This document shows, piece by piece, positions 27,718 through 36,960 of a stretch of 64,000 nt of DNA. Within the stretch, counting starts at the first letter, position 1. Every line of letters starts with the position of its first letter. The position numbers and the translations under genes are program-made. The DNA lies in NCBI RefSeq assembly GCF_008086175.1, contig NZ_VSKM01000006.1, positions 153,081 through 217,080 of the forward strand, in the 5' to 3' direction. The notes beneath the pieces are model-generated. The model saw only the letters and a list, made by a program, of their open reading frames with translations, did not search any database and was not told the origin of the DNA. The DNA is from Bizionia saleffrena. Its GTDB lineage: Bacteria > Bacteroidota > Bacteroidia > Flavobacteriales > Flavobacteriaceae.

Positions 27718-28551
27718 ATGAAAAAAGCTGTCATAATTTTACTTATTACTGTATTATCCACAACTATTGTAAAGGCTGATAATTGGTTAAGCTCTTTAGA
27801 AGACGCTAAGAAAATAGCTTTAGGAACAAATAAGTTAGTTTTAGTTGATTTCTGGGCGTCTTGGTGCGGACCATGCAAACGAATGGATGCAGAATCTTGG
27901 CGTAAGGATGACGTTAAAATATTAATGCAAAACTATGTTTCTGTTAAAATAGATTTAGATACTAATAGAGCTTTAGCTGCTAAATATAGCGTTAAGGGTA
28001 TTCCTTATATTTTTATAATGGATGGAAATGGGAAAGTAATTTATCAGCAAATGAGTTACAAGAGTAAAAGTGACGTCATAAAATTATTGACTAAATATGC
28101 TTTAAGCACAGCGTTTTTAACCCAAGATTTCATTAATTATTACACAAAAGAAAATTTTGCCAATACCTTTAGATTAGCTTACAAATATCAGGATTATTCT
28201 ATGTATTTAGATGCGGATTTAAGATCTGATTTTCTAGAAGTTTCAGCGGCTTATTTTAAAGAAGCAGAGAAGTCTTTAAAGGAGAGTGAAATTAGTGATA
28301 AACATTTCTTTACACAGAAAATGGAATTATACAACATTCAAAAAAATCTAATTCTTGATAAATCTAAAAAAGCCTTAAAACAACTTGAGAGGATAAATAA
28401 GAAGAATCTTAATACGAAAAATATTAATTTTTATAATTTTCTATATTACATAGCCTATAAAGATACTGACAACATCAAGGAAGCAACAAAGTTAAGGGCG
28501 CAAATATCAGAAAACAATTTAAAAAAAGCAGCACATTTTTTTAAAACGTAG
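27718..28551 (+). CDS. Periplasmic thioredoxin-fold protein
   Basis: The 277-aa protein has a signal peptide (about residues 1-20) and one thioredoxin domain with the redox site WCGPCK (Cys50, Cys53) and a cis-proline at Pro96 (GIPYIF). The WASWCGPCKRMDAESW pattern is typical of Bacteroidota thioredoxin-like reductases in the periplasm. The C-terminal 130 residues are helical and unassigned, longer than a plain thioredoxin. A fatty acid hydroxylase gene follows after 8 bp, likely in the same transcript. Confidence 0.88.
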   Translation: MKKAVIILLITVLSTTIVKADNWLSSLEDAKKIALGTNKLVLVDFWASWCGPCKRMDAESWRKDDVKILMQNYVSVKIDLDTNRALAAKYSVKGIPYIFIMDGNGKVIYQQMSYKSKSDVIKLLTKYALSTAFLTQDFINYYTKENFANTFRLAYKYQDYSMYLDADLRSDFLEVSAAYFKEAEKSLKESEISDKHFFTQKMELYNIQKNLILDKSKKALKQLERINKKNLNTKNINFYNFLYYIAYKDTDNIKEATKLRAQISENNLKKAAHFFKT

Positions 28552-28559
28552 CACGCAGA

Positions 28560-29414
28560 ATGGAGTCTTTAATTAATTATTTCGAAAGTATACCTACGCT
28601 TCATAGAAGTGTTCTCTTGGTTGGAGGTATTACTTTATTTTGGCTATTAGAAGGCGCTTTGCCGCTTTTTAAATTCAAGTACAAAAAGTGGAAACACGCG
28701 TGGCCTAATTTGTTTTTTACGCTTACCACAGTAATTGTTAATTTTACATTGGCTTTTTTATTGCTAAAAACAGCCGATTGGGTGACGCTGAATAACTTCG
28801 GAATAATAAATTGGTTGCCGGAAATGCCACTGTGGCTATACGCTATGCTAGGCGTTTTATTATTAGATTTTATGGGTGCTTACGTGGCGCATTATGTCGA
28901 GCATAAAGTAGAACCGTTATGGAGGATTCATTTGGTGCATCATTCCGATCATAATGTCGATACAACAACGGCTAATAGGCATCATCCTTTAGAAAGTGTG
29001 ATACGGTTTGCTTTTACGCTTTCTGGAGTATTTATAATCGGTACCCCCATTGCTATTGTGTTTTTATATCAGTCTCTATCGCTTGTAGCGACTCAGTTTA
29101 CGCACGCCAATATAAAAATGCCTAAAACAGTAGATAAAATATTAAGTTACGTGTTTATCTCTCCAGATATGCATAAAGTACACCATCATTATAAACTGCC
29201 TTATACCGATTCTAACTACGGTAATATTTTTTCCATTTGGGATAGGCTTTTTGGTACCTATATGGAACGCGACCGCGAGCAGATTGTTTACGGTATCGAT
29301 ACGTTTCCAAATGCCGCTGGTAATGCCAGTTTAAAGTACTTATTAAAACAGCCCTTTCAAAAATACAGGCTTCCTGTGTCCGACTATAAAGTTCCCGTTA
29401 GAAGCAAGTCGTAG
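28560..29414 (+). CDS. Sterol desaturase/fatty acid hydroxylase family membrane protein
   Basis: The 284-aa protein has about four to five membrane helices and the eight-histidine di-iron motif set of the family: HYVEH, HLVHH, the DHNVDTTTANRHHPLE stretch and HKVHHHYK. These enzymes hydroxylate or desaturate lipids using oxygen. SNYGNIFSIWDRLFGTY after the last histidines is a further conserved feature. It follows the thioredoxin gene closely. The lipid substrate is not evident. Confidence 0.9.
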   Translation: MESLINYFESIPTLHRSVLLVGGITLFWLLEGALPLFKFKYKKWKHAWPNLFFTLTTVIVNFTLAFLLLKTADWVTLNNFGIINWLPEMPLWLYAMLGVLLLDFMGAYVAHYVEHKVEPLWRIHLVHHSDHNVDTTTANRHHPLESVIRFAFTLSGVFIIGTPIAIVFLYQSLSLVATQFTHANIKMPKTVDKILSYVFISPDMHKVHHHYKLPYTDSNYGNIFSIWDRLFGTYMERDREQIVYGIDTFPNAAGNASLKYLLKQPFQKYRLPVSDYKVPVRSKS

Positions 29415-29595
29415 AGGGATGCTCTTAAAAATAAAATCGCGTAATGTACGTTGAAACTACAGTGATTAATTGAAAGTGCTTTCTTAGCAGCGCATAGTGG
29501 TCAATTAAATGGATGTTTTCTCGCTTTTACTACGGTTCTCGACAACTTTAACTTAATTTAAGATTTTGTAAACGCATAATATCCTTTAGATACTA

Positions 29596-29603
29596 TACTT
29601 TTG
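29596..29603 (+). promoter_or_regulatory. -7 box of the gene at 29663
   Basis: TACTTTTG matches TAnnTTTG, 59 bases upstream of the ATG, leaving a leader of about 55 nt. The 248-bp gap before it holds nothing else recognised. Confidence 0.55.
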
Positions 29604-29662
29604 CGGCCCTAAAATGTGTTGAATCTTCAGCAACAAATTTAATTGATATTATTTTTTAAATA

Positions 29663-30349
29663 ATGAAAAAGGGCAAAACGATATCTGTACTTTTCTTATC
29701 ATTCTTGATAAGTGTCTTTGGGTATTCTCAAGATGGGGTGTATACGGTTATAGATAAAAATAAAAATGACAATAATTTAGACCTTAAACAAGAGCTTAGT
29801 CCGCATTTAGATACGCTCTTATTAAAAAGTGACCAGCAAATTTTACGTGTGCGCTTTTTAAGTCATAATCTTAAAGAAACGAGAACGATTGATGTTGTTT
29901 CAAAAGTAGTGCGCATCCCCTTATATCATTTCGAAGAAGGCCGTTATACCATTGCAGTTTATAATGGACCAAAAATTATTGTGCTTGGTTTTAATCGCCT
30001 ACTCCCACTAGCTAAACCCGAAGATTTCGATTTAGATTTAGAGAAAAGCATCTTAAGAGCCAGTTTATCTGCGTCCGAATTAAAATCTAAAGGAATAGAG
30101 CCTTTCAAACCCTCAAAAGCAAATCAATTAAATAACTTAGAAAAACCGACAACGCGAGCTGCTGGCACCCGGAAGCCATCTAAGGATAAATCTCCCATAG
30201 AATTGCCTAATCAGAACGCTCACAAAAATAAGCCAGAGGAGAAGATTGAATATAGTATTACCGTAAAAAGGAACCTTGATCGCGAAATGGAAACCCGCGA
30301 GGAGTTCCGCGAGCGCAGCGTGAGACCTAACGGTAAAAAATATGATTAG
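29663..30349 (+). CDS. Secreted protein of unknown function
   Basis: I do not recognise this 228-aa protein. It starts with a signal peptide (cleavage near FGYSQ, residue 23). Residues 25-110 look like a small beta-rich domain (RTIDVVSKVVRIPLYHFEEG, then YTIAVYNGPKIIVLGF). The second half is a low-complexity Lys/Pro/Glu-rich tail. It may be periplasmic or secreted. It converges with the NamZ gene, overlapping by 4 bp. Confidence 0.6.
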   Translation: MKKGKTISVLFLSFLISVFGYSQDGVYTVIDKNKNDNNLDLKQELSPHLDTLLLKSDQQILRVRFLSHNLKETRTIDVVSKVVRIPLYHFEEGRYTIAVYNGPKIIVLGFNRLLPLAKPEDFDLDLEKSILRASLSASELKSKGIEPFKPSKANQLNNLEKPTTRAAGTRKPSKDKSPIELPNQNAHKNKPEEKIEYSITVKRNLDREMETREEFRERSVRPNGKKYD

Positions 30350-31596
30350 TTATATATAAAATAATGCTTCCTTAACGTTTCAAAATCTTCTAAGCCACTT
30401 TTCCAGGACGCTTTTATTTCTGCTTCAGTTAAACCGGCTTCAATTTGTTGTTGTAGCTTTTTTGTGCCCGCTAATTTTGTAAAAAAACCATTGCTAATAA
30501 AAAATTCAGATTTGTTTTTAGTAGTCTTATAAGCGTTTATGAGATAGCTTAAATTTAAATGATCTAGCGGTTTTTCCGTCGTTAAATTATAACCGTAGCA
30601 AACTTTGTTTTCATATTTAGGGTATTTCGCACCGGCATTGGGTTTTGGTTTAAATTCAAAAGTAGTGTTCGATAAATACGGCGACCCATAAATTTGGAAT
30701 TGTAAATCCGTACCACGACCAGCACTTACATTAGTACCTTCAAAGAAACATAAACTAGGGTAAAGATTTATAGATTTATCGTTAGGTAAATTGGGCGACG
30801 GTTTAATAGGTAAGCTATACGGCACTTTGCGATTATAGTTTTTAACAGGAATAACTGATAACTCGCAGTGCGCGTTATTGTTTAACCACTGCTCTCCATT
30901 AATCATTTTAGCATATTCGCCAATCGTCAATCCGTGAACCACCGGAATGGGGTGCATTCCCACAAAGCTTTGGTGCTGAGGTTCTAAAATAGGGCCGTCG
31001 ATATAATGACCATTAGGATTCGGTCTATCTAAAATAAGTACAGGAATATCTTGCTCCGCACACGCCTCCATAACATAATGTAATGAAGAAATATACGTGT
31101 AAAAACGGGCGCCTACATCCTGAATATCAAAAATTACGATGTCAATACCCTGCAATTGTCCGGGACTAGGTTTTTTATTTTTTCCGTAAAGCGAGACAAT
31201 AGGTAAACCTGTTTTAGTATCGATACCATCTTTTACTACCTCTCCAGCATCAGCTGTACCACGAAAACCGTGCTCGGGAGCAAATACTTTTGTAACCTCT
31301 ATGTTTAAATGGAGTAACGAATCTACTAAATGCGTGTAATTTGTTTCCGCTTCATTTTTAAAAATAACCGAGGTTTGGTTGGCCACAATAGCCACACGTT
31401 TACCGTTAAGAAGTGGTAAATAGCGTTCGGTTTGGTTGGCACCCACACTACACTTTGGTGTTTTATCAGTTTTAGTCGTTGGAGATGTAGTAATTCTCTC
31501 TTTTTTGGGACGCGTATTTGCGTTCGACTCACTTCCGCAAGAAAACCCTAAAAAAAGAAATAATAAAACAGTATTTTTGAACAAAGTTAATTTCAT
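30346..31596 (-). CDS. NamZ family exo-beta-N-acetylmuramidase lipoprotein (DUF1343, GH171)
   Basis: NamZ enzymes remove terminal N-acetylmuramic acid from peptidoglycan fragments, allowing muropeptide recycling. The 416-aa protein has a lipoprotein signal (lipobox FLGFSC) and then the DUF1343 body: GKRVAIVANQTSVI, FAPEHGFRGTADAG, DIQDVGARFYTYISSL, LDRPNPNGHYIDGP, and SAGRGTDLQFQIYGSP. It is encoded head to head with a LolC/E-like permease, with only 9 bp between the start codons, so each promoter must lie in the other gene's 5' end. Function is well supported by the family; exact substrate specificity is inferred. Confidence 0.9.
   Translation of the reverse strand: MKLTLFKNTVLLFLFLGFSCGSESNANTRPKKERITTSPTTKTDKTPKCSVGANQTERYLPLLNGKRVAIVANQTSVIFKNEAETNYTHLVDSLLHLNIEVTKVFAPEHGFRGTADAGEVVKDGIDTKTGLPIVSLYGKNKKPSPGQLQGIDIVIFDIQDVGARFYTYISSLHYVMEACAEQDIPVLILDRPNPNGHYIDGPILEPQHQSFVGMHPIPVVHGLTIGEYAKMINGEQWLNNNAHCELSVIPVKNYNRKVPYSLPIKPSPNLPNDKSINLYPSLCFFEGTNVSAGRGTDLQFQIYGSPYLSNTTFEFKPKPNAGAKYPKYENKVCYGYNLTTEKPLDHLNLSYLINAYKTTKNKSEFFISNGFFTKLAGTKKLQQQIEAGLTEAEIKASWKSGLEDFETLRKHYFIYN
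31572..31579 (+). promoter_or_regulatory. -7 box of the LolC/E gene inside the NamZ coding start
   Basis: TATTTTTG matches TAnnTTTG and lies 26 bases before the permease ATG, inside the first codons of the divergent NamZ gene. Confidence 0.5.
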
Positions 31597-31605
31597 AATT
31601 ATAAT

Positions 31606-32841
31606 TTGAATTTCGAATATTTTATAGCTAAACGTTTCATAGACTCTAAAACGTATAAAAGTAGTATATCGGCACCAATAATAAAAATTGGTATCGTTGC
31701 AATTGCATTAGGTATTATTGTTATGCTTATCGCGATCGCCACCGGTATGGGTTTAGAGCAGAAAATTAGAGAAAAAGTAATTGCTTTTAATGGGCATACC
31801 ATTATCTCTAATTACGATACTAATAATTCGCAAGAAAGCATAAGACCAATTAGTAATGATCAAGCGTTTTATCCAGAGTTTACTTCGGTAAGCGGCATTA
31901 AGCACGTGCAGGGCGTGGCAACAAAATCGGGCGTTATTCGAAAAGAAGAAGCGTACGAATACGTAATGGTAAAAGGTGTGGGCGCCGATTATGATTGGAC
32001 CTATTTTAAAGACTATTTAGTAGAAGGCCAGTTGCCCGACTTTACTGGAAAACGTAACGAAGAGCTTTTAGTATCGCGTTATTTAGCCAAACGCTTACAC
32101 TTAAGTGTGGGCGATAAAATTAGTACTTACTTTTTAAAAGACGACCAAAACAAGCCGCCAAGCATAATTAGTTATAACATTGTTGGTATTTATAATTCGG
32201 GCTTTAAAGATTTCGATGGGTTATATGTTATCGGCGATATTAAGCACCTACAGCGCCTAAACCAATGGGAAAACAACCAGGTGGGTAATTTTGAAGTCTT
32301 TATAGACGATTTCGATCAATTAGATAAAAAGGACGAAGCCATTTACCAAGCGATTCCGTCGACATTAAAAACCGAGAAAGTATCCGATAGATTTTATACT
32401 ATTTTCGAATGGATTAGTATTTTCGAAAAGAATATTTATGGTATTATAGGTATTATGATTCTTGTAGCCGGCATCAATATGATCACTGCTTTGTTGGTTC
32501 TTATTTTAGAGCGTACCCAAATTATCGGTATTTTAAAGGCCTTAGGAAGTAGTAATCTTAGCGTTCGCAAAATATTTCTTTACAACGCTACTTACCTTAT
32601 CGTTGTCGGTTTATTTTGGGGAAATCTTATAGGCTTATCGTTGTTGTTTGCTCAAAAATACTTCAATTTATTTCCTTTAGATCCCGAAACGTATTACGTA
32701 AGTTCTGTGCCGGTGTATCTCAATTTGGGTTATATAATAACGCTTAATTTAGGCACCTTCATTCTGTGTATGGCAATGCTTTTAATTCCGTCTTATATTA
32801 TCACAAAAATTTCACCCGTAAAAGCCATTCGGTTCGCATAG
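31606..32841 (+). CDS. LolC/LolE-type ABC transporter permease
   Basis: The 411-aa protein has the MacB/LolC layout: a first membrane helix (about residues 27-48) just after the N-terminal FIAKRF motif, a large periplasmic domain to about residue 270, and three more helices ending in VKAIRFA. This is the permease that extracts mature lipoproteins from the inner membrane for delivery to the outer membrane. Its ATPase is not adjacent. The short N-terminus and the motif SSISAPIIKIGIVAIALG favour LolC/E over FtsX. Confidence 0.85.
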   Translation: MNFEYFIAKRFIDSKTYKSSISAPIIKIGIVAIALGIIVMLIAIATGMGLEQKIREKVIAFNGHTIISNYDTNNSQESIRPISNDQAFYPEFTSVSGIKHVQGVATKSGVIRKEEAYEYVMVKGVGADYDWTYFKDYLVEGQLPDFTGKRNEELLVSRYLAKRLHLSVGDKISTYFLKDDQNKPPSIISYNIVGIYNSGFKDFDGLYVIGDIKHLQRLNQWENNQVGNFEVFIDDFDQLDKKDEAIYQAIPSTLKTEKVSDRFYTIFEWISIFEKNIYGIIGIMILVAGINMITALLVLILERTQIIGILKALGSSNLSVRKIFLYNATYLIVVGLFWGNLIGLSLLFAQKYFNLFPLDPETYYVSSVPVYLNLGYIITLNLGTFILCMAMLLIPSYIITKISPVKAIRFA

Positions 32842-32974
32842 CAGGTTTTGGGCGTTACCTAAAGGTCGGGCTCTCGCTAGTCGCTTCCCAATAAAAAACC
32901 GGGAGAGCTCCAACAATAGCTCCATCCCTAACGCATTTATCAGCCTATATTTAGCAAAATAGCTAAGAATTCTT

Positions 32975-32982
32975 TACTTTTG
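32975..32982 (+). promoter_or_regulatory. -7 box of the cysteine synthase gene
   Basis: TACTTTTG matches TAnnTTTG and lies 18 bases before the ATG at 33001. Confidence 0.6.
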
Positions 32983-33000
32983 CCGCAGTAAAAAAAGACT

Positions 33001-33981
33001 ATGGAATACGCAAAAAATATACTAGAAACTATTGGTAATACCCCATTAGTAAAGATCAATACACTAACCAAAGATTTACCGTGTTTGGTACTTTCAAAAT
33101 ACGAAACCTTTAACCCTGGAAACTCGGTAAAAGACCGTATGGCGGTACAGATGATAGCCGACGCAGAAGCCGACGGCCGTTTAAAACCCGGTGGAACAAT
33201 TATAGAAGGCACGTCTGGAAATACCGGAATGGGACTAGCCTTAGCAGCTATTGTAAAAGGCTACAAATGTATTTTTGTAATGGCCGATAAGCAATCTAAA
33301 GAAAAAGTAGATATGCTTAAAGCTGTAGGTGCAGAAGTTGTGGTTTGCCCCACGGCTGTAGACCCAGACGATCCGCGTTCGTACTATTCAGTATCTAAAC
33401 GATTAGGAGAAGAAACACCAAATTCTTGGTATGTTAATCAATACGACAACCCAAGTAATACAAAGGCACATTACGAAAGTACAGGGCCAGAAATTTGGAA
33501 CCAAACCGATGGTAAAATCACACACTTCGTGGTTGGTGTTGGAACTGGAGGAACAATTTCGGGCGTTGGTAAATATTTAAAAGAACAAAACCCAAATATT
33601 AAAATTTGGGGCGTAGATACATATGGTTCTGTCTTTAAAAAATATCACGAAACTGGTGTTTTCGATGAAAACGAAATCTATCCTTACGTAACCGAGGGTA
33701 TAGGCGAAGATATTTTGCCAAAAAATGTTGACTTTTCAATTATCGACGGTTTTACTAAAGTAACCGATAAGGATGCGGCTGTTTACACACAACGCTTAGC
33801 CAAAGAAGAAGGGATGTTTCTAGGTAACAGTGCAGGTGCAGCTATAAAAGGGGTGTTGCAACTTAAAGAGCATTTTACAAAGGACGATGTGGTAGTGGTT
33901 TTATTTCACGATCACGGTAGCCGTTATGTAGGGAAAATGTTTAATGACGATTGGATGCGAGAAATGGGATATATCGAATAG
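33001..33981 (+). CDS. Cysteine synthase family PLP enzyme (CysK/CysM/CBS-like)
   Basis: The 326-aa enzyme carries PLP lysine Lys44 in NPGNSVKDRM, the substrate loop TSGNTG (71-76) and the phosphate-binding GTGGT (181-185). The family makes cysteine from O-acetylserine or, in the cystathionine beta-synthase branch, condenses homocysteine with serine. It has no C-terminal CBS regulatory domain. The motifs DPDDPRSYYSVSKRLGEE and YDNPSNTKAHYE occur in both branches, so I leave the gene symbol open. It has its own promoter and terminator. Confidence 0.88.
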   Translation: MEYAKNILETIGNTPLVKINTLTKDLPCLVLSKYETFNPGNSVKDRMAVQMIADAEADGRLKPGGTIIEGTSGNTGMGLALAAIVKGYKCIFVMADKQSKEKVDMLKAVGAEVVVCPTAVDPDDPRSYYSVSKRLGEETPNSWYVNQYDNPSNTKAHYESTGPEIWNQTDGKITHFVVGVGTGGTISGVGKYLKEQNPNIKIWGVDTYGSVFKKYHETGVFDENEIYPYVTEGIGEDILPKNVDFSIIDGFTKVTDKDAAVYTQRLAKEEGMFLGNSAGAAIKGVLQLKEHFTKDDVVVVLFHDHGSRYVGKMFNDDWMREMGYIE

Positions 33982-34181
33982 TCGGTTTACTTAGAAAATC
34001 ATAAATCCTTACTGATCGATAAAAGATAGTAGACCGTTTTGTGAGTAGAACCTAGAACCAAGACTTAATTCTAACTTTATTCTTAACTATGATTTACTAA
34101 ACAGTAATTTTCTTATCAAATAGTAGTGAAATTTCTTATTGTAAAGAAGTTACTTTGTTTTTAATTAGACAGTATTAATAT

Positions 34182-34216
34182 AAAAAAAGTATGGCCTAAC
34201 AGCTATACTTTTTTTT
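34182..34216 (+). terminator. Terminator after the cysteine synthase gene
   Basis: AAAAAAAGTAT and ATACTTTTTTTT form a stem of about 10 bp or more around a GGC-rich loop. The rest of 33982-34278 holds no gene. Confidence 0.75.
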
Positions 34217-34256
34217 ATGCTTATACGCAATGAGAATTTTTTCTATAGTTTTTAAA

Positions 34257-34275
34257 ACTAATTACTTAAATTAGT
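34257..34275. repeat. Perfect inverted repeat just before the DUF2851 gene
   Basis: ACTAATT (34257-34263)/AATTAGT (34269-34275) around five bases, ending 3 bases before the ATG at 34279. It could be an operator or a translation-start hairpin. Confidence 0.4.
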
Positions 34276-34278
34276 AAG

Positions 34279-35556
34279 ATGCAAGAAGATTTCTTACATT
34301 ATATATGGAAACATAAAAAGTTTCAAACCGATGCGCTTTTAACCAGTAATAAGCAACCCGTATTACTTAGTGCGGTTGGTGAGCACAATCTTAATTCTGG
34401 ACCCGATTTTTTTAATGCTAAACTTCAAATTGGGGGACAGTTATGGGCTGGAAACGTAGAAATTCATATAAAATCTAGCGATTGGTATGTGCACCATCAC
34501 GAAACCGATTCTAATTACGACAATGTTATTCTTCATGTGGTTTGGGAGCACGATGCCGAAATTTTTAGAAAAAACAACACGGCAATACCTACTTTAGAGC
34601 TAAAACATTACGTGTCTACAGATGCGGTTGCTGCTTATAAAGCTATTTTTAACACAACGCAACAGTGGATTAATTGCGAAAAAGAGTTAGGATCGGTGTC
34701 TTCTTTCGTTGTCGATAATTGGTTAGAGCGCTTGTACATTGAACGTTTAGAGCGCAAAGCAAATGCTGTTACCGAGGTTTTAAAACACAATAAGAATAAC
34801 TGGGAAGCGGTATTATTTAAATTACTTTGTAAGAATTTCGGACTTAAAGTAAACGGAGATGCGTTTAATAGTCTCGCCAACTCTATCGATTTTTCGGTGT
34901 TACGCAAACAACAATCCAAAGTACTTAGCTTAGAAGCTTTATTGTTTGGTCAAGCTCAACTGTTAGATGGTGATTGTCAAGATCCTTATTTTTTAGAGCT
35001 CACTAAGGAATATGCTTTTTTAAAACAAAAATTTGCATTGAAAACACAATCGGTAGTGGCGCTGCAGTTTTTTAGACTCCGTCCACCAAACTTTCCAACC
35101 ATTCGGTTATCGCAATTAGCGCAGGTGTATTTTAAAAATCAGAACGTGTTTTCGAAAGTAATTGAAGCCAAGACGCTGAAAGAATTTTACGACTTATTTT
35201 CTGTGGAGACTTCAAACTATTGGGAAAGCCACTACACGTTTAATAAAGCATCAAAAAAAGTAAAAAAGAAAGTCACGAAAGCGTTTATCGATTTGTTGTT
35301 AATCAATACCATAATTCCTTTAAAATTTAGCTATTCAAAATATACGGGACAGCCTATTGAAGAAGAATTGTTGTCGCTAATTGGATGTATTTCCGCAGAA
35401 AAAAACACTATTGTTAAAACGTTTAGAAGTTTAAATTTAGACGCTAAATCTGCTTTAGAATCTCAAGCAGTCTTACAACTAAAAACAGAATATTGCGATA
35501 AGAACAGATGTTTACAATGTGCCGTAGGAAATACGCTGCTAAACGCAAGTATTTAA
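34279..35556 (+). CDS. DUF2851 family protein
   Basis: The 425-aa protein has the DUF2851 N-terminal pattern: EDFLHYIWKHKKF, GEHNLNSGPDFFNAKL, WAGNVEIHIKSSDWY and DNVILHVVWEHD. This beta-rich, His- and Asp-containing region looks like a hydrolase or nuclease core, but the function is not established. The C-terminus has cysteines in CDKNRCLQCAVGN. A perfect inverted repeat lies directly before the start. It leads a row of three plus-strand genes with the PspC and potassium channel genes. Confidence 0.85.
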   Translation: MQEDFLHYIWKHKKFQTDALLTSNKQPVLLSAVGEHNLNSGPDFFNAKLQIGGQLWAGNVEIHIKSSDWYVHHHETDSNYDNVILHVVWEHDAEIFRKNNTAIPTLELKHYVSTDAVAAYKAIFNTTQQWINCEKELGSVSSFVVDNWLERLYIERLERKANAVTEVLKHNKNNWEAVLFKLLCKNFGLKVNGDAFNSLANSIDFSVLRKQQSKVLSLEALLFGQAQLLDGDCQDPYFLELTKEYAFLKQKFALKTQSVVALQFFRLRPPNFPTIRLSQLAQVYFKNQNVFSKVIEAKTLKEFYDLFSVETSNYWESHYTFNKASKKVKKKVTKAFIDLLLINTIIPLKFSYSKYTGQPIEEELLSLIGCISAEKNTIVKTFRSLNLDAKSALESQAVLQLKTEYCDKNRCLQCAVGNTLLNASI

Positions 35557-35610
35557 CAGTGTATTTATAATTTGATGTGTGGACTGTAACAATTTTTAGT
35601 AAATTGCGCT

Positions 35611-35838
35611 ATGACTATTTTTTATAAACCAGTATTGTTTTTCCAAAAACATGGCTATTACGTCTGTCAGCGTATTGCCGATAGATTTGGAATACGGGCC
35701 AAGGTGGTAAGGACTTCTTTTATGTATCTTACTTTTGTAACCTTAGGTTTTGGTTTTGCGTTATATCTTTTTCTTGCCTTTTGGATACGCATAAAAGATT
35801 TTATTTATTCTAAACGAACATCGGTTTTCGATTTGTAA
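35611..35838 (+). CDS. Small PspC-domain membrane protein
   Basis: The 75-aa protein has an N-terminal PspC-type stretch (CQRIADRFGIRAKVVRTSF) followed by one hydrophobic helix (about residues 37-58). PspC proteins sense envelope stress in enterobacteria; the roles of such short ones in Bacteroidota are not known. It ends 3 bp before the potassium channel gene, so the two are very likely cotranscribed. Confidence 0.8.
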   Translation: MTIFYKPVLFFQKHGYYVCQRIADRFGIRAKVVRTSFMYLTFVTLGFGFALYLFLAFWIRIKDFIYSKRTSVFDL

Positions 35839-35841
35839 TTT

Positions 35842-36867
35842 ATGCAAAACTCCATTATTTTATTTTTTAGAACCAAAATATATACGGCGCTAACACTACT
35901 TGCTTTAGTGCTATTATGTGGTATTTTAGGTTTTAGAATGATATCTGGGTTTTCATGGATTGACTCTTTATATATGACGGTAATTACAATTACTACCGTA
36001 GGATTTGGAGAGGTACAGCCTTTGGACGATGCCTCAAAAATATTTACAGTTTTTCTTATATTATCTAGTGTTATTATAGTCGGTTATGCCTTAACGGTGA
36101 TTACCGAATACATCTTAAGTGGCAAAAATCTCGAAGAATTAAAACAAAAGAAGATGCAGAAAAAAATTGATAGTTTAAACGACCACATTATTATTTGTGG
36201 TTATGGCCGAAACGGAAAGCAAGCCGCTAAAAAGTTATTAAATTATAAAAAATCTTTTGTTATTATTGAACAAGACAAGGCAATTATCGATAAACATCAA
36301 ACTGAAGATATTTTGTTTGTTTTAGGTAACGCTAATGAAGATGAGTTACTTTTAGAAGCAGGAGTAGATAGAGCGAGCACATTAATTTCGGCATTACCCA
36401 GCGATGCAGATAATTTGTTTGTAGTGCTTTCTGCTAGACAAATAAATAAAAATCTGACGATTATTAGTCGCGCTTCTGAAGAAACATCTTATAAAAAATT
36501 AAAATTAGCAGGTGCCAATAATGTTATTTTGCCCGACCGTATTGGAGGCGATCATATGGCATCTTTAGTGGTTGTTCCAGATTTAATAGAGTTTATAGAC
36601 AACCTTTCAATTGTAGGAGAATCTAATATTAATATCGAAGAAATTCACGTTAACAAACTGTATAATGTTAGGGCTAACGTAAAGACTATTAAAGATTTAG
36701 ATTTAAGAAATAAAACGGGGTGCTCTGTTATTGGCTTTAAAGGTAGTAATGGGGATTACGTTGTAAACCCAGAGGCAGAAACTAAATTAGTGCCCAATTC
36801 TAAAGTCATTGTTTTAGGGCGTCCTGAACAAATTAAAAAATTAAATATAATATATAATTTAGATTAG
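35842..36867 (+). CDS. Two-helix potassium channel with RCK (TrkA-N/TrkA-C) domain
   Basis: The 341-aa protein has two membrane helices around a pore loop with the K+ selectivity filter TTVGFGE (residues 51-57), then an RCK domain: the Rossmann motif IIICGYGRNG (116-125), IIEQDKAI, VLGNANEDELL, and a C-terminal TrkA-C half. It is a complete ligand-gated K+ channel of the MthK/KtrAB-related type. It follows the PspC gene after 3 bp, which suggests a joint role in envelope or turgor stress (inference). Confidence 0.9.
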   Translation: MQNSIILFFRTKIYTALTLLALVLLCGILGFRMISGFSWIDSLYMTVITITTVGFGEVQPLDDASKIFTVFLILSSVIIVGYALTVITEYILSGKNLEELKQKKMQKKIDSLNDHIIICGYGRNGKQAAKKLLNYKKSFVIIEQDKAIIDKHQTEDILFVLGNANEDELLLEAGVDRASTLISALPSDADNLFVVLSARQINKNLTIISRASEETSYKKLKLAGANNVILPDRIGGDHMASLVVVPDLIEFIDNLSIVGESNINIEEIHVNKLYNVRANVKTIKDLDLRNKTGCSVIGFKGSNGDYVVNPEAETKLVPNSKVIVLGRPEQIKKLNIIYNLD

Positions 36868-36960
36868 ATCACACTATTTTAACTAGCATGCTTTAAATAC
36901 TCACCAATTTTTTGCATATTGCTAACCTTTTACTAACAAATAATTAACATATATCTTATT

